64,000 nt of DNA. It comes from CAMFLJ01 sp965279255. Lineage in GTDB: Bacteria > Actinomycetota > Acidimicrobiia > Acidimicrobiales > Acidimicrobilacustridaceae. Of this stretch, positions 24,375 through 35,551 are shown piece after piece. How positions within the stretch are numbered: position 1 is the stretch's first letter; every line of letters begins with the position of its first letter. The stretch is from assembly GCA_965279255.1 (NCBI GenBank), contig OZ257146.1, forward strand, positions 3,348,001 through 3,412,000, written 5' to 3'. Under the pieces are notes generated by a model. It was not told where the DNA came from and made no database searches. It saw only the letters and a program-made list of their open reading frames with translations. A program made the position numbers and the translations under genes.

Positions 24375-25274
24375 ATGGGGGACGACGTGACGATCGTGGC
24401 CAGCGGGCTCGGCTTCCCGGAAGGCCCGGTGGTGCTGCCCGACGGCGACGTACTGGTGGTGGAGGTGCGCCACGGCCGCCTCACCCGGGTGCACCCCGAC
24501 GGTGAGCTCACCGTCGTCGCCGAGGTGGGCGGCGGCCCCAACGGCGCCGCCATCGGGCCCGACGGCGCGGCGTACGTGGTCAACAACGGCGGGTTCTCCT
24601 GGTCGGAGATCCACGGGATGATCCTCCCGGTCGACGAGACCGGCAGCAACCGCCCGCCGGACTTCACGGGCGGCTGGGTCGACAAGGTCGACCTGGTCAC
24701 GGGCGAGATCACCCGGCTCATCGACGACTTCGACGGCGAGCACTTCCTCGGCCCCAACGACATCGTGTTCGACCCCCGCGGCGGCTTCTGGTTCACCGAC
24801 TTCGGGAAGATGGGGCCCCGCAGCATCGACCGAGGCGGCGTCTACTGGTCGAGCGCCGACGGCACCGACGTGCGCCGCATCGCCCAGGGCCTCACCGGTC
24901 CCAACGGCATCGGGCTCTCCCCCGACGGCGCCACGCTCTACGCCGCCGAGACCCACACCGGTCGGCTGCTCGCCTGGGACATCACCGCTCCGGGCGAGGT
25001 GGCCGGCCCCCATCGCATCGTGGTCTCCACCCCGAACCACTTCGACTCGCTGGCGGTCGAGGCCGACGGCACCGTGGTCGTGGCCGCCATCCAGCACGGG
25101 CTGTGCGCGGTCCGCCCCGACGGCTCGCTCGAGCACACGACGATGCCCGACTTCATGACCACCAACATCGCCTTCGGTGGCCCCGACCTGCGCACCGGCT
25201 ACGTCACCCTGTCGGGCGCCGGCCGCCTGGCCCGGATCGAGTGGCCCCGACCCGGCCTGCCGCTCGCCCACTGA
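24375..25274 (+). CDS. SMP-30/gluconolactonase-family beta-propeller hydrolase
   Basis: The 299-aa six-bladed propeller has the family marks GLGFPEGPVV near the start (metal-binding Glu), LGPNDIVFDPRGGFWFTDFG in the middle, and GPNGIGLSPDG. SMP-30 proteins hydrolyse lactones with a divalent metal. No signal peptide is present, so it is cytoplasmic. It probably opens a sugar or other lactone, but the neighbours do not form a sugar pathway. A leaderless mRNA is likely (TAGGGT 8 nt upstream). Confidence 0.87.
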   Translation: MGDDVTIVASGLGFPEGPVVLPDGDVLVVEVRHGRLTRVHPDGELTVVAEVGGGPNGAAIGPDGAAYVVNNGGFSWSEIHGMILPVDETGSNRPPDFTGGWVDKVDLVTGEITRLIDDFDGEHFLGPNDIVFDPRGGFWFTDFGKMGPRSIDRGGVYWSSADGTDVRRIAQGLTGPNGIGLSPDGATLYAAETHTGRLLAWDITAPGEVAGPHRIVVSTPNHFDSLAVEADGTVVVAAIQHGLCAVRPDGSLEHTTMPDFMTTNIAFGGPDLRTGYVTLSGAGRLARIEWPRPGLPLAH

Positions 25275-25314
25275 CCACCTGGGCACCGTCGCCGGCGGCT
25301 CGTCGGGGGGTCCG

Positions 25315-25320
25315 TAGGAT
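25315..25320 (+). promoter_or_regulatory. -10 box of a likely leaderless promoter
   Basis: TAGGAT fits TANNNT, and six bases (GCGGCG) separate it from the ATG at 25327. Confidence 0.6.
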
Positions 25321-25326
25321 GCGGCG

Positions 25327-26154
25327 ATGAACGGGACTCCTGAAGGTTGGTACGACGACCCCGAGCAGCCGGGGCAGCAGCGCTACTGGGACGGAAGCGC
25401 CTGGACCGAGCACCGGGCCCCCGGCGCCACGGCTCCCGCGGCCCCTCCCGAGCCGTCTGCGCCCACGCCGCCCCCCGGCGCGTCGGGTGCTCCGACGTCG
25501 CCGCCTCCGATGCCGCCTCCGGTCGCGGTGGCCGGTGCCGCCGGGGTCGCTGGTGCCGCCGGGTCGGCGACCGCACCGCCGCCACCGGTGGGGGTGCCGG
25601 CCAAGAGCTCGCACAAGGGCCTCTGGATCGCCCTCGCCGTGGTCGGCCTGTTCTTCGTGCTCATCATCGTGGCCATCGCCGCGGTCGCCTTCCTCGGCGG
25701 CAGCACTGACGCCACCGCCAAGGTCGAGGAGAACCTCCGCACCGGCCTGCAGTCGGACTTCGCCTCACAGGGCCTCGACGTCAGCGTGACCACCCTCGAC
25801 TGCCAGGACGTCAAGAAGAAGGACGGCCCCTTCACGACGAGCTGCACCATGACCATCGCCGGGCTCACCCCGACCGTGCCCGTCGACGTCACCGGCACCA
25901 TCGACGGCGACAGCATCTCCGCCAACGGCGAGACCACGGTGAACCTCCTCAACGACGAGCTGGCGGTCAAGGCCACCCAGCAGATCGTCGCCTCGGTCGC
26001 TCCCACGGTCACCGTGCTCAGCTGCACGCTCCCCCAGCAGCTCGTGCTGGTCGAGGAAGGCCTCTCGTTCACCTGCACCACCGACTCCGCCGAGACGGCC
26101 ACGTTCGACTACACGGGCGGGAAGCTCCTCCTCACCGACGTGCAGCAGCAGTAG
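25327..26154 (+). CDS. DUF2510 membrane protein with extracytoplasmic DUF4333-like repeats
   Basis: The 275-aa protein begins with a DUF2510 motif (EGWYDDPEQPGQQRYWDGSAW), followed by a Pro/Ala-rich linker and one membrane helix (LWIALAVVGLFFVLIIVAIA, residues about 100-119). The outer part contains two similar halves, each with a Cys pair (TTLDC...TSC and TVLSC...FTC), like DUF4333 modules. DUF2510 sits on the cytoplasmic face of many actinobacterial membrane proteins of unknown role. The gene ends at a strong terminator. Confidence 0.8.
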   Translation: MNGTPEGWYDDPEQPGQQRYWDGSAWTEHRAPGATAPAAPPEPSAPTPPPGASGAPTSPPPMPPPVAVAGAAGVAGAAGSATAPPPPVGVPAKSSHKGLWIALAVVGLFFVLIIVAIAAVAFLGGSTDATAKVEENLRTGLQSDFASQGLDVSVTTLDCQDVKKKDGPFTTSCTMTIAGLTPTVPVDVTGTIDGDSISANGETTVNLLNDELAVKATQQIVASVAPTVTVLSCTLPQQLVLVEEGLSFTCTTDSAETATFDYTGGKLLLTDVQQQ

Positions 26155-26207
26155 CCGCGGGCCCCGTCCCTCGCCGTCGAGTTCGACCGCAAGGGACGGG
26201 GTGCGGC
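26154..26207 (+). terminator. Terminator of the DUF2510 gene
   Basis: CCCCGTCCCT (26162-26171) pairs perfectly with AGGGACGGGG (26192-26201), and outside it GCCGC pairs with GCGGC. The stem begins in the stop codon. Confidence 0.65.
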
Positions 26208-26235
26208 CCTCTCCGTGATCGGTCACGCTGGAACC

Positions 26236-27321
26236 ATGGACACGGTGACCGCTGACGACGAGACGAGGTGGGCCGCGGTCGTCGACCGCGACCGCACCGC
26301 CGACACCGGCTGGGTGTACGGCGTGCGCACGACCGGCGTCTACTGCCGGCCGAGCTGCCCGTCGCGCCGGCCGAACCGGGAGAACGTGGCGTTCTTCGAC
26401 ACGCCCACCGAGGCCGAGGCCGCCGGGCTGCGGGCCTGTCTCCGGTGCCGGCCCGACCGCGCCGACGCCCCCGACCCGGGCGCCGAGCTGGTGGCGGCGG
26501 CGTGCCGGATCCTGGAGTCGTCGACCACCGTGCCGACCCTCGACGAGCTGGCGGCGGCCACCGGCGTCAGCCGCTTCCACCTCCAGCGGGTGTTCACGGC
26601 CCGCACAGGCGTGTCGCCGCGGGCGTACGCCGAGCGCCTGAGGGCCGACCGGGTCGCCACCCGGCTGGCCGAGGGGTCGCCGGTGAGCGACGCCGCCTAC
26701 GACGCCGGCTTCGGCTCGGTCGGTCGCCTCTCCGCCGCCGCCCCTGGCCGCCTGGGCATGACCCCGAGCCGCTACCGGGCCGGCGGAGCGGGCGAGACGA
26801 TCCGCGTCGCCGTCGCCGAGACCTCGTTGGGGTCCGTGCTGGTGGCCGCCACCGACCGCGGGGTCTGCGCCATCGAGCTGGGCGACGACCCCGACGACCT
26901 GCTGGAGGCCTTCCAGCAGCGGTTCCACGCCGCCGACGTGCGGAGCGGCGACGAGGGCTTCGACCGGACGGTCGCGCTCGTGGTCGGCCTGGTCGAGCAC
27001 CCCGCCGACCCCGTCGACCCCACCGCCCTGCCGCTCGACGTGCGCGGCACCGCCTTCCAGGAGCGGGTGTGGCAGGCCCTCGGCGCCGTGCCGCCCGGCA
27101 CCACCACGACCTACCGCGAGATCGCCGAGGCCATCGGCTCGCCCACCTCGGTGCGCGCCGTGGCCGGGGCGTGCGCCGCCAACCAGCTGGCGATCGCCGT
27201 CCCCTGCCACCGCGTGGTGCGCACCGACGGCGGGCTGTCCGGCTACCGGTGGGGCGTCGAGCGCAAGCGGGCCCTGCTCGAGCGGGAGGGCTCGGTCAGT
27301 CCGGCCGCATCGCGTCGATGA
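26236..27321 (+). CDS. ada: Bifunctional Ada: DNA methylation sensor and O6-methylguanine methyltransferase
   Basis: This 361-aa protein has the complete Ada layout. The zinc-binding phosphotriester-methyl acceptor has C37, C41, C68 and C71, matching C38/C42/C69/C72 of E. coli Ada. An AraC-type helix-turn-helix follows (residues about 85-180), then a methyltransferase domain with acceptor C324 in PCHRV. It repairs alkylated DNA and becomes a transcription activator when methylated. CACGCT lies six bases before the ATG and no Shine-Dalgarno is seen. The 3' end overlaps the convergent crotonase gene by 26 bp. Confidence 0.95.
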   Translation: MDTVTADDETRWAAVVDRDRTADTGWVYGVRTTGVYCRPSCPSRRPNRENVAFFDTPTEAEAAGLRACLRCRPDRADAPDPGAELVAAACRILESSTTVPTLDELAAATGVSRFHLQRVFTARTGVSPRAYAERLRADRVATRLAEGSPVSDAAYDAGFGSVGRLSAAAPGRLGMTPSRYRAGGAGETIRVAVAETSLGSVLVAATDRGVCAIELGDDPDDLLEAFQQRFHAADVRSGDEGFDRTVALVVGLVEHPADPVDPTALPLDVRGTAFQERVWQALGAVPPGTTTTYREIAEAIGSPTSVRAVAGACAANQLAIAVPCHRVVRTDGGLSGYRWGVERKRALLEREGSVSPAASRR

Positions 27322-28126
27322 GCGGCTCGATGGAGCCGACCTCGGCCTCGCGGGTCTGACCGCCCGCTGCGAGGAAGCGGCGCATGGCCTCGGTGTGGGC
27401 GCCCGCCGCCATGCGTCGGCCGTTCACGTCGCTCTCGACGGTGAGCACCTCGTCGCCGACACCCGCGGCCAGCGAGTGGTCGATGATCTGCTTCACCGAC
27501 GCCACGAGGTCGCGCGGCACCGCTGCGACCCGGGCGACGATGCGCTCGACGTGGGCGTCGAGCTCATCGACCGGCACCAGCGCGTCGAGCCAACCGAGGG
27601 CGAGGGCCTCGTCGGCGTCGATGTCGCGTCCGGTGAGGATGAGCTCCAGCGCGCGGCCCCGGCCGGCGATCCACGGCCAGCGGGTGGTGCCGCCGGCGCC
27701 GGGCAGGATGCCCATCGGCACCTCGGGCTGGCCGATGCGGGTGCGGGGCGTGCCGATGCGCAGGTCGAGGGCCGAGAGCATCTCGCACCCGCCACCGCGG
27801 GCGATGCCGTCGACCACGCCGATGCTCAGGTACGGCGCGGTGTGGATGCGCTGGAAGAGGGTGGCCGCCACGTTCGGCTCGGTGGCCGCCACCGGCTCCG
27901 ACGCCGGCATGCCGGCGAGGATCTCGACATCGCCGTGCATGAGGAAGAAGTCGGGGTCGGCGCTGCGGAACACCACCACGCTGACGTCGCTCGCCTCGAG
28001 CTCGTCGAGCAGCGGGAACAGCCCGATGATGAGGTCGGCCCCGACGATGTTGACCGGCGGCAGGTCGAGCACGACCCGCGCCACGCGCCCCTCGATGGTG
28101 CAGTGCACCCCACCGGACTCCCCCAT
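27296..28126 (-). CDS. Enoyl-CoA hydratase/isomerase with canonical glutamates
   Basis: The 276-aa crotonase has both catalytic Glu in place: E115 in GGGCEM and E135 in QPEVPMGILPGAGG. It can be expected to act as a true hydratase or isomerase in fatty-acid or branched-chain CoA breakdown. It is the last gene of a run on the minus strand after isocitrate dehydrogenase and a dienoyl-CoA-reductase-like SDR (28-nt gap), which supports beta-oxidation. GAGGGGGAG precedes the ATG. Confidence 0.9.
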   Translation of the reverse strand: MGESGGVHCTIEGRVARVVLDLPPVNIVGADLIIGLFPLLDELEASDVSVVVFRSADPDFFLMHGDVEILAGMPASEPVAATEPNVAATLFQRIHTAPYLSIGVVDGIARGGGCEMLSALDLRIGTPRTRIGQPEVPMGILPGAGGTTRWPWIAGRGRALELILTGRDIDADEALALGWLDALVPVDELDAHVERIVARVAAVPRDLVASVKQIIDHSLAAGVGDEVLTVESDVNGRRMAAGAHTEAMRRFLAAGGQTREAEVGSIEPLIDAMRPD

Positions 28127-28154
28127 GGAACTCCCCCTCGCTTGGTGAGCCGGC

Positions 28155-28973
28155 TCAGGACCGGCCGAGACCCATCTTCAACTGATCGACCGAGCTGCCA
28201 CCGTCGACGGCGATCACCTGCCCGCTGATGAAGCGGGCCACCGGCGAGCAGAGGAACAGCACGGTGTAGGCGATGTCGGTGCCGTGACCGGCGAGGTCGA
28301 GCGGGTTGTTGGCCTTCGGCTCCCCCTCGGCTCCACCGCCCGTCGCCTCCGAGAACCGCCGGACCCCCTCGGTGCCGGCGATGTGACCCGGTGCCACGGC
28401 GTTGACCCGGATGCCGTAAGGACCGAACTCCACCGCACACGTGCGAGTGAGCGAGTCGACCCCGGCCTTGGCCGCGGCCACATGGGCCTGGAGCGACGCG
28501 CCCTTCATCTCGAACGGCGCCGAGATGTTCACGATCTGGCCGCCGTGCTCGCGCAGCGACGCCTCGAAGGTCGCCTTGGTCACGTTGTAGGTGCCCAGCA
28601 GGTCGATGTCGACGACGGCCTTGAAGCCGTTCGGCGACAGCATCGAGATCGGCACCGGGAAGTTGCCCGCTGCGTTGTTGACCACCAGGTCGAGCGGCCC
28701 GAAGGCCTCGATGGCCGCATCGACGACCCTGCTCACGGCCTCGGCGTCGCGGATGTCGGCGACGTCGTAGCGGCAGTCGACCCCCTCGGCCTGCAGCTCG
28801 GCGACGGCGGCGACGAGGTTCTCCTCCTTGCGGCTCACCATCGTGACCCTCGCGCCGTGTTGGCCCAGGACCCGGCAGATCTCCTTGCCGATGCCCGTGG
28901 CCCCGCCCGTGACCAGGGCCGAGCGTCCGGCCAGCAGGTCAGGGGCGAAGCACGAGGCGAGCGGCTCGGCCAT
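28155..28973 (-). CDS. 2,4-dienoyl-CoA reductase-type SDR
   Basis: The 272-aa protein has TGGATGIG (residues 22-29) and NNAAGNF (99-105), the latter typical of the DECR/PECR branch. It also has SPNGFKAVVDIDLLGTYN and K169. The usual Tyr four residues before the Lys is absent, as expected in dienoyl-CoA reductases. It would reduce 2,4-dienoyl-CoA or trans-enoyl-CoA with NADPH during unsaturated fatty-acid oxidation. Isocitrate dehydrogenase, an NADPH source, ends only 15 nt upstream of its start, and a crotonase follows. Confidence 0.87.
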   Translation of the reverse strand: MAEPLASCFAPDLLAGRSALVTGGATGIGKEICRVLGQHGARVTMVSRKEENLVAAVAELQAEGVDCRYDVADIRDAEAVSRVVDAAIEAFGPLDLVVNNAAGNFPVPISMLSPNGFKAVVDIDLLGTYNVTKATFEASLREHGGQIVNISAPFEMKGASLQAHVAAAKAGVDSLTRTCAVEFGPYGIRVNAVAPGHIAGTEGVRRFSEATGGGAEGEPKANNPLDLAGHGTDIAYTVLFLCSPVARFISGQVIAVDGGSSVDQLKMGLGRS

Positions 28974-28988
28974 GGTCGTGCCCGGTCG

Positions 28989-31229
<2,241 letters not shown>

Positions 31230-31365
31230 GGGTCTTCCCGTGCTCTTCCGATGGACGTCGAGGTGGGCACCCACCGACGGGCGGGCGCGAACGACCATCC
31301 TCTCACTCGGCGACGGGCGTGCCCAACGGCACGACCGTCGGGCCGGCTCGTGCTCAAATCGGGAA

Positions 31366-31773
31366 GTGGCCCGCGACGTCGAGGACTCCAACCGGCGGAT
31401 GCTCCGTGCCCGCGACGCCATCGACCGCGGCTACCGCCAGCCACTCGCGGTCGACGACCTGGCCACCATCGCCTGCCTCTCCCGGGCTGCGTTCATCCGG
31501 ACCTTCCGCGCCACGTTCGGCGAGACCCCGCACCGCTACCTCCAACGTCGTCGGATCGAGCGGGGCATGTACCTGCTGCGGACGACCGACCGGTCGGTCA
31601 CCGACATCTGCATGGAGGTCGGCTTCTCGAGCCTGGGGACCTTCAGCCGCACGTTCACCGAGATCGTCGGAGAGTCGCCGTCGGTGTTCCGCCAACGCGG
31701 GCCGGCGCCGCCGGTGCCGTCGTACTTCGTGAGCCGCTGGACGAGACCGAGCACTTTCGGAGAAGCGCCCTGA
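31366..31773 (+). CDS. Short AraC-family regulator
   Basis: This 135-aa protein is essentially only the AraC DNA-binding domain, with two helix-turn-helix units (VDDLATIACLSRAAFIRTFRATFG and VTDICMEVGFSSLGTFSRTFTEIVG). It lacks a sensing domain. The GTG at 31366 is chosen; TCAAAT lies six bases before it, with no clear Shine-Dalgarno. It is followed after 25 bp by a VOC-fold gene in the same direction. This AraC/glyoxalase pairing is common in actinobacteria, and the VOC protein may be its target or its sensor. Confidence 0.85.
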   Translation: MARDVEDSNRRMLRARDAIDRGYRQPLAVDDLATIACLSRAAFIRTFRATFGETPHRYLQRRRIERGMYLLRTTDRSVTDICMEVGFSSLGTFSRTFTEIVGESPSVFRQRGPAPPVPSYFVSRWTRPSTFGEAP

Positions 31774-31785
31774 GGACCCCACCCG

Positions 31786-31791
31786 TACGGT
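31786..31791 (+). promoter_or_regulatory. -10 box of a likely leaderless promoter
   Basis: TACGGT fits TANNNT and stands seven bases before the ATG of the VOC gene, so that gene can be transcribed independently of the AraC gene. Confidence 0.55.
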
Positions 31792-31798
31792 CTCCCAC

Positions 31799-32221
31799 AT
31801 GTACAACGCGATCAGCCGCTCACAGATCTACGTCCTCGACCAGGACGACGCCTTCGACTTCTACGTGAACACCCTGGGCCTGGAGGTGGCGACCGACACG
31901 GACCTCGGCTTCATGCGCTGGCTCACGGTCCGGGTGCCCGGCGACCCGGTCCGCGAGATCCTGCTGGAGCGCCCGGGTCCCCCGGCGATGGACGACGCGA
32001 CGGCCGCCGAGGTGCGGGCGCTGCTGACCAAGGGCGCCGGCGGCGGTTCGCTCTTCCTGACGACCGACGACGCCCACGCAACGTTCGCCGTCCTGCGGGA
32101 CCGAGGGGTCGACGTCTACGACGAACCGGCCGAACGGCCCTACGGGATCGACTTCGGCATCCGCGACCCCTTCGGCAACTCGATCCGGATCGGGCAGATG
32201 TTCGAGGACTACACGCCCTAG
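31799..32221 (+). CDS. VOC-family (glyoxalase/bleomycin-resistance fold) protein
   Basis: The 140-aa protein has paired beta-alpha-beta-beta-beta modules: an N-terminal DAFDFYVNTLGLEV and a C-terminal GIDFGIRDPFGNSIRI, the latter very typical of VOC proteins. Metal-dependent lyase, dioxygenase or binding functions all occur in this fold, and the exact role is unknown. It pairs with the upstream AraC regulator. It is convergent with the patatin gene. Confidence 0.87.
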   Translation: MYNAISRSQIYVLDQDDAFDFYVNTLGLEVATDTDLGFMRWLTVRVPGDPVREILLERPGPPAMDDATAAEVRALLTKGAGGGSLFLTTDDAHATFAVLRDRGVDVYDEPAERPYGIDFGIRDPFGNSIRIGQMFEDYTP

Positions 32222-32255
32222 GACCATCCGGAGAACCAGACGGACGCTCCGCGTC

Positions 32256-33227
32256 TCAGGCGAGGAAGGCGCGGAGCTCGTCGGCGTCGGCGGCGGCCTG
32301 ACGCTCGCCCATGGCGATCGCCTCGGGCACGGCCGTCGGGTCCATCAGCGTGAGCAGGTCCATCTTCTCGGGCATCCGGTGGAAGACCTCGGTGCCGCTG
32401 GCCCGCAGGGCGTCGATCTCCTCGAGGAAGCCCCCGGGTGTCGAGGTCATGGCACCCGTCTCGACCCCGGCGCCGTCGGTGAGGTTCAGCACCACGGCCC
32501 GCCGGGCCCCGGCGAGCAGGTCGAGGTGGGTGCCGGTGCCGCACACCCCACCGTCCATGCAGCGACGATCGAGGATCGGCTGCGGGGTGAACAGGCCGGG
32601 CACCGCGCTGCTGGCGGCGACGGCGCGGGTGACGCTGACGGCCGAGGCGCGGGTGATGACGCAGCGCTCGCCCGTGAAGGCGTCGACGCAGGTGATGTGG
32701 AGGGCGTCGGCCGGCCAGCGCCGCGAGGCCAGCATCACCCCGACGTTGCGGGGCATCACCGACGGGCCCGGTGCCTTGGCGGCGAGGGCGGCGTGGCCGA
32801 TCTCGCGGATGGTGTCGGTGTCGGCGTCCTGGGCCAGGAAGAAGAGGTCGCGGGCGCGCTCCTGGCTGGGGTTCAGCTTGTCGGCCGGGGCCAGCATGCC
32901 GAGCAGCTTCGGCACCTTGGACAGGAAGCCGACCTCCTTGCGGAACCGGCCGATGTTGCCCGCCTCGAGCACCGACGAGACCAGTGAACCGGCGGACGTG
33001 CCCACCACCCGGGGGGCACCGGCCAGGTCGACGCCCCGCTCGGCCAGCCCGGCGATGTAGGCGACCTGCCAGGCCACGAAGAACACCCCGCCGCCGCCGA
33101 GCGACACCGCCGAGGCCAGGCCCTCCCCGTAGCCGGCGCCGAAGTCACGGGGCTTCGCCAGGCCGTCAGGCGGCGGGACTGCGGGGGTGACGAGGTCGCT
33201 CGGGATGTCGGACGAGGTGTCGGGCAT
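32256..33227 (-). CDS. Patatin-like phospholipase
   Basis: The 323-aa protein has the patatin catalytic layout: oxyanion GGGG (residues 44-47), nucleophile S78 in GTSAGS, and dyad D225 in MDGGV. It is a serine lipid acyl hydrolase, probably cytoplasmic or membrane-peripheral because no signal peptide is seen. TACGGT lies exactly six bases before the ATG with no Shine-Dalgarno, a likely leaderless start. It is divergent from the diiron protein gene, with 87 bp between. Confidence 0.87.
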   Translation of the reverse strand: MPDTSSDIPSDLVTPAVPPPDGLAKPRDFGAGYGEGLASAVSLGGGGVFFVAWQVAYIAGLAERGVDLAGAPRVVGTSAGSLVSSVLEAGNIGRFRKEVGFLSKVPKLLGMLAPADKLNPSQERARDLFFLAQDADTDTIREIGHAALAAKAPGPSVMPRNVGVMLASRRWPADALHITCVDAFTGERCVITRASAVSVTRAVAASSAVPGLFTPQPILDRRCMDGGVCGTGTHLDLLAGARRAVVLNLTDGAGVETGAMTSTPGGFLEEIDALRASGTEVFHRMPEKMDLLTLMDPTAVPEAIAMGERQAAADADELRAFLA

Positions 33228-33314
33228 CCCCGGACCGTAGCCAGCGCCGCCCGGCCACGCGGACCGACGATGCGACAAAATCGGCCATTGCGTCTCATCC
33301 GGGGCACCCGTACC

Positions 33315-34508
33315 ATGACCGACGTCACACGGACGGACCCCGCCGCCGTGCTCCCAGGGGAGGCCCCGATGGCCCGCACCGACGCCGAGATCCTCGGTCG
33401 AGAGAACGTCGACGACCTCGACGCCATCCTCGCCGTCACCAACACCGAGGTCGATGAGGCCATCCACTCGGTCAAGGACAACGCCGACGCCATCTTCACG
33501 TGGGACTACGAGCGCACCCGTCCCGCCCTCGGCAAGCTCTACGAGAAGGCCAAGAACTCGCAGTGGAACGGGGCCACCGACCTCCCGTGGGAGACCGACG
33601 TCGACCCCGAGCGCGACGTCGCCGCCAGCCCGATGACCCCCACCGTGGACGGCCTCGCCTCGCTGGGCCTCGACCTCTCCGGCACCGTGCTCTCCACCTG
33701 GGACGACACCCAGTGGCTGGCCTGGGCCGTCGAGCGCCAGAAGTGGACGATGTCGCAGTTCCTCCACGGCGAGCAGGGCGCGCTGATCTGCACCGCCAAG
33801 ATCGTCGAGACCGTGCCGTGGATCGACGCCAAGTACTACGCCGCCACCCAGGTGATGGACGAGGCCCGCCACGTCGAGGTGTTCGCCCGCTACCTCGACA
33901 CCAAGCTCGACGGCCACTACCCGATCAACCACCACCTCAAGCTGCTGCTCGACGACATCATCGACGACAGCCGGTGGGACATGACCTACCTAGGCATGCA
34001 GATCATGGTGGAAGGCCTCGCTCTCGCCGCCTTCGGCCTGACCCACCAGACCACCCAGGACCCGCTCCTCAAGCAGCTGCTCCGCTACGTCATGAGCGAC
34101 GAGGCCCGCCACGTGGCCTTCGGCGTGCTCTCGCTGCAGGAGTTCTACAAGGAGCTCACCTCGGCCGAGCTGCTCGACCGTCAGGAGTTCGCCTTCGAGG
34201 CCGCGGTGCGCATGCGCGACCGCTTCCTCCAGCAGGAGGTCTGGGAGCGCATGGGCGTGCCGGTGAAGGACGCCATCCGCGTCTTCAAGCAGGACGACCC
34301 GGAGATCAAGAACCAGGACCCGTTCCAGCAGCTCCTCTTCTCGAAGATCGTGCCGAACTGCAAGAAGCTCGGCCTCCTCGACGCCAACGACGGCTGGCTG
34401 CGCAAGCGCTTCGACACCCTCGGCGTCACCCAGTTCGAGGACTGGGCCGACACCGGCGAGGAGTACGAACTTCTCGACGCCGTCGCCGAGGACCGCGCCT
34501 CGGCCTGA
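33315..34508 (+). CDS. Ferritin-like diiron protein (R2/desaturase-like)
   Basis: The 397-aa helical protein shows the diiron four-helix ligand pattern: E153 (HGEQ), E183-x-x-H186 (DEARHVEVF), E233 (MVEG), and E263-x-x-H266 (DEARHVAFG). This set occurs in R2-like oxidases, acyl-ACP desaturases and AurF-type oxygenases. It probably oxidises a lipid or aromatic amine with O2. The divergent patatin gene favours a lipid substrate, but that is inference. The ATG at 33315 lacks a good Shine-Dalgarno. Confidence 0.83.
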   Translation: MTDVTRTDPAAVLPGEAPMARTDAEILGRENVDDLDAILAVTNTEVDEAIHSVKDNADAIFTWDYERTRPALGKLYEKAKNSQWNGATDLPWETDVDPERDVAASPMTPTVDGLASLGLDLSGTVLSTWDDTQWLAWAVERQKWTMSQFLHGEQGALICTAKIVETVPWIDAKYYAATQVMDEARHVEVFARYLDTKLDGHYPINHHLKLLLDDIIDDSRWDMTYLGMQIMVEGLALAAFGLTHQTTQDPLLKQLLRYVMSDEARHVAFGVLSLQEFYKELTSAELLDRQEFAFEAAVRMRDRFLQQEVWERMGVPVKDAIRVFKQDDPEIKNQDPFQQLLFSKIVPNCKKLGLLDANDGWLRKRFDTLGVTQFEDWADTGEEYELLDAVAEDRASA

Positions 34509-34524
34509 TCCACCGACCGGGATC

Positions 34525-34541
34525 GAGCTCCCCGGGAGCTC
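34525..34541. terminator. Palindrome between convergent genes
   Basis: GAGCTCCC and GGGAGCTC around a single C give a 17-bp palindrome in the 31-bp space between the diiron-protein and methyltransferase stops. A shared terminator is plausible, though the loop would need to open. Confidence 0.4.
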
Positions 34542-35391
34542 AGGACGCCGGCTTCGTCCCGACGATGCAACGGGCCAACCCAGGCACCCGGACCGCGCCG
34601 TCCGACTCGTACGGGCCCACCTTCTCCATGGCCGCGGAGCGGATCCGCCGGCGCGTCGGTTCGTCGACCTGCCCGAGGGCGGCGACGGCGAGCGAGACGT
34701 GTTCGCTCATGATCTCCCAGTACTGCTCGGGTGACTCCGTCACGAGTGAGACCTCGACGTCCCACTCGGCGACGTCGGCGAGCCCTGCGTGCTCGTAGAG
34801 CGCGCTGATGCACCCCGGCCCCGCGCACCGGAACATGCTCGGGCCATCGGGGTCGGGCGGGGGCACCTCGGTCTCCTCCCCGATCGCCTGCATGGCGATC
34901 GCCGTCCACGGGTTCCGTCCCGGCTCGATCCACACCGACGAGCACAGGCGACCGCCCGGTCGGAGGACGCGGGCGAACTCGGCGGTGGCGCGCTCGAGGT
35001 CGGGAAAGAACATGTAGCCGAAGCGCACCGAGACGCCGTCGAAGGTCGCGTCCCCGAACGGCAGATCGTCGGCGCTGCACACCCTCGTCTCGATGTTGTC
35101 GATCCCACGGGCCTCGGCCCGCCGGACAGCCACCTCCGCCATCTGCGGCGAGAGGTCGGTGAGCACGACGCGCCCCCTCGGCACCAGTCCCGCCATGGTC
35201 AGGCCGGGCTCACCGGTGCCCGAGGCGATGTCGAGCAGCTGGTGGTCCTCCGCGATCTCGAGCCGCTCGATCATCGCCGCGCCGACGGGGCCCAGCTGAT
35301 CGACGATGACCCGGTCCCACTTCTCCCACCCGACTGCGAGCCCGTCCCACACCGCCCGCTGCACGTCCCTGACATCGTCCGCGTTCGGCAT
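34540..35391 (-). CDS. Class I SAM-dependent methyltransferase
   Basis: The 283-aa methyltransferase has the SAM-binding LLDIASGTGEPGL (motif I), VVLTDLSPQM, and CSADDLPFGDATFDGVSVRFG blocks of the UbiE/Methyltransf_11 group. The substrate is unknown. The ATG at 35391 is preferred because AAAGGGGTG precedes it; an upstream start at 35421 lacks such a site. The neighbouring gene to the right diverges after 160 bp. Confidence 0.88.
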   Translation of the reverse strand: MPNADDVRDVQRAVWDGLAVGWEKWDRVIVDQLGPVGAAMIERLEIAEDHQLLDIASGTGEPGLTMAGLVPRGRVVLTDLSPQMAEVAVRRAEARGIDNIETRVCSADDLPFGDATFDGVSVRFGYMFFPDLERATAEFARVLRPGGRLCSSVWIEPGRNPWTAIAMQAIGEETEVPPPDPDGPSMFRCAGPGCISALYEHAGLADVAEWDVEVSLVTESPEQYWEIMSEHVSLAVAALGQVDEPTRRRIRSAAMEKVGPYESDGAVRVPGLARCIVGTKPAS

Positions 35392-35551
35392 CGACGTCAC
35401 CCCTTTCGGTCCGGGCCCCATCGACCTGGCGGCGGCCGTCGCCGTCGTCGACGACGACGGCGAGCGTGACCACGTCCACGGTGCGCCCGTCGCGAGTCTC
35501 GCGCTCGAACCCGTTCACGCCTTCGACGCGAGAGCGGGGCAGAATCCCCGT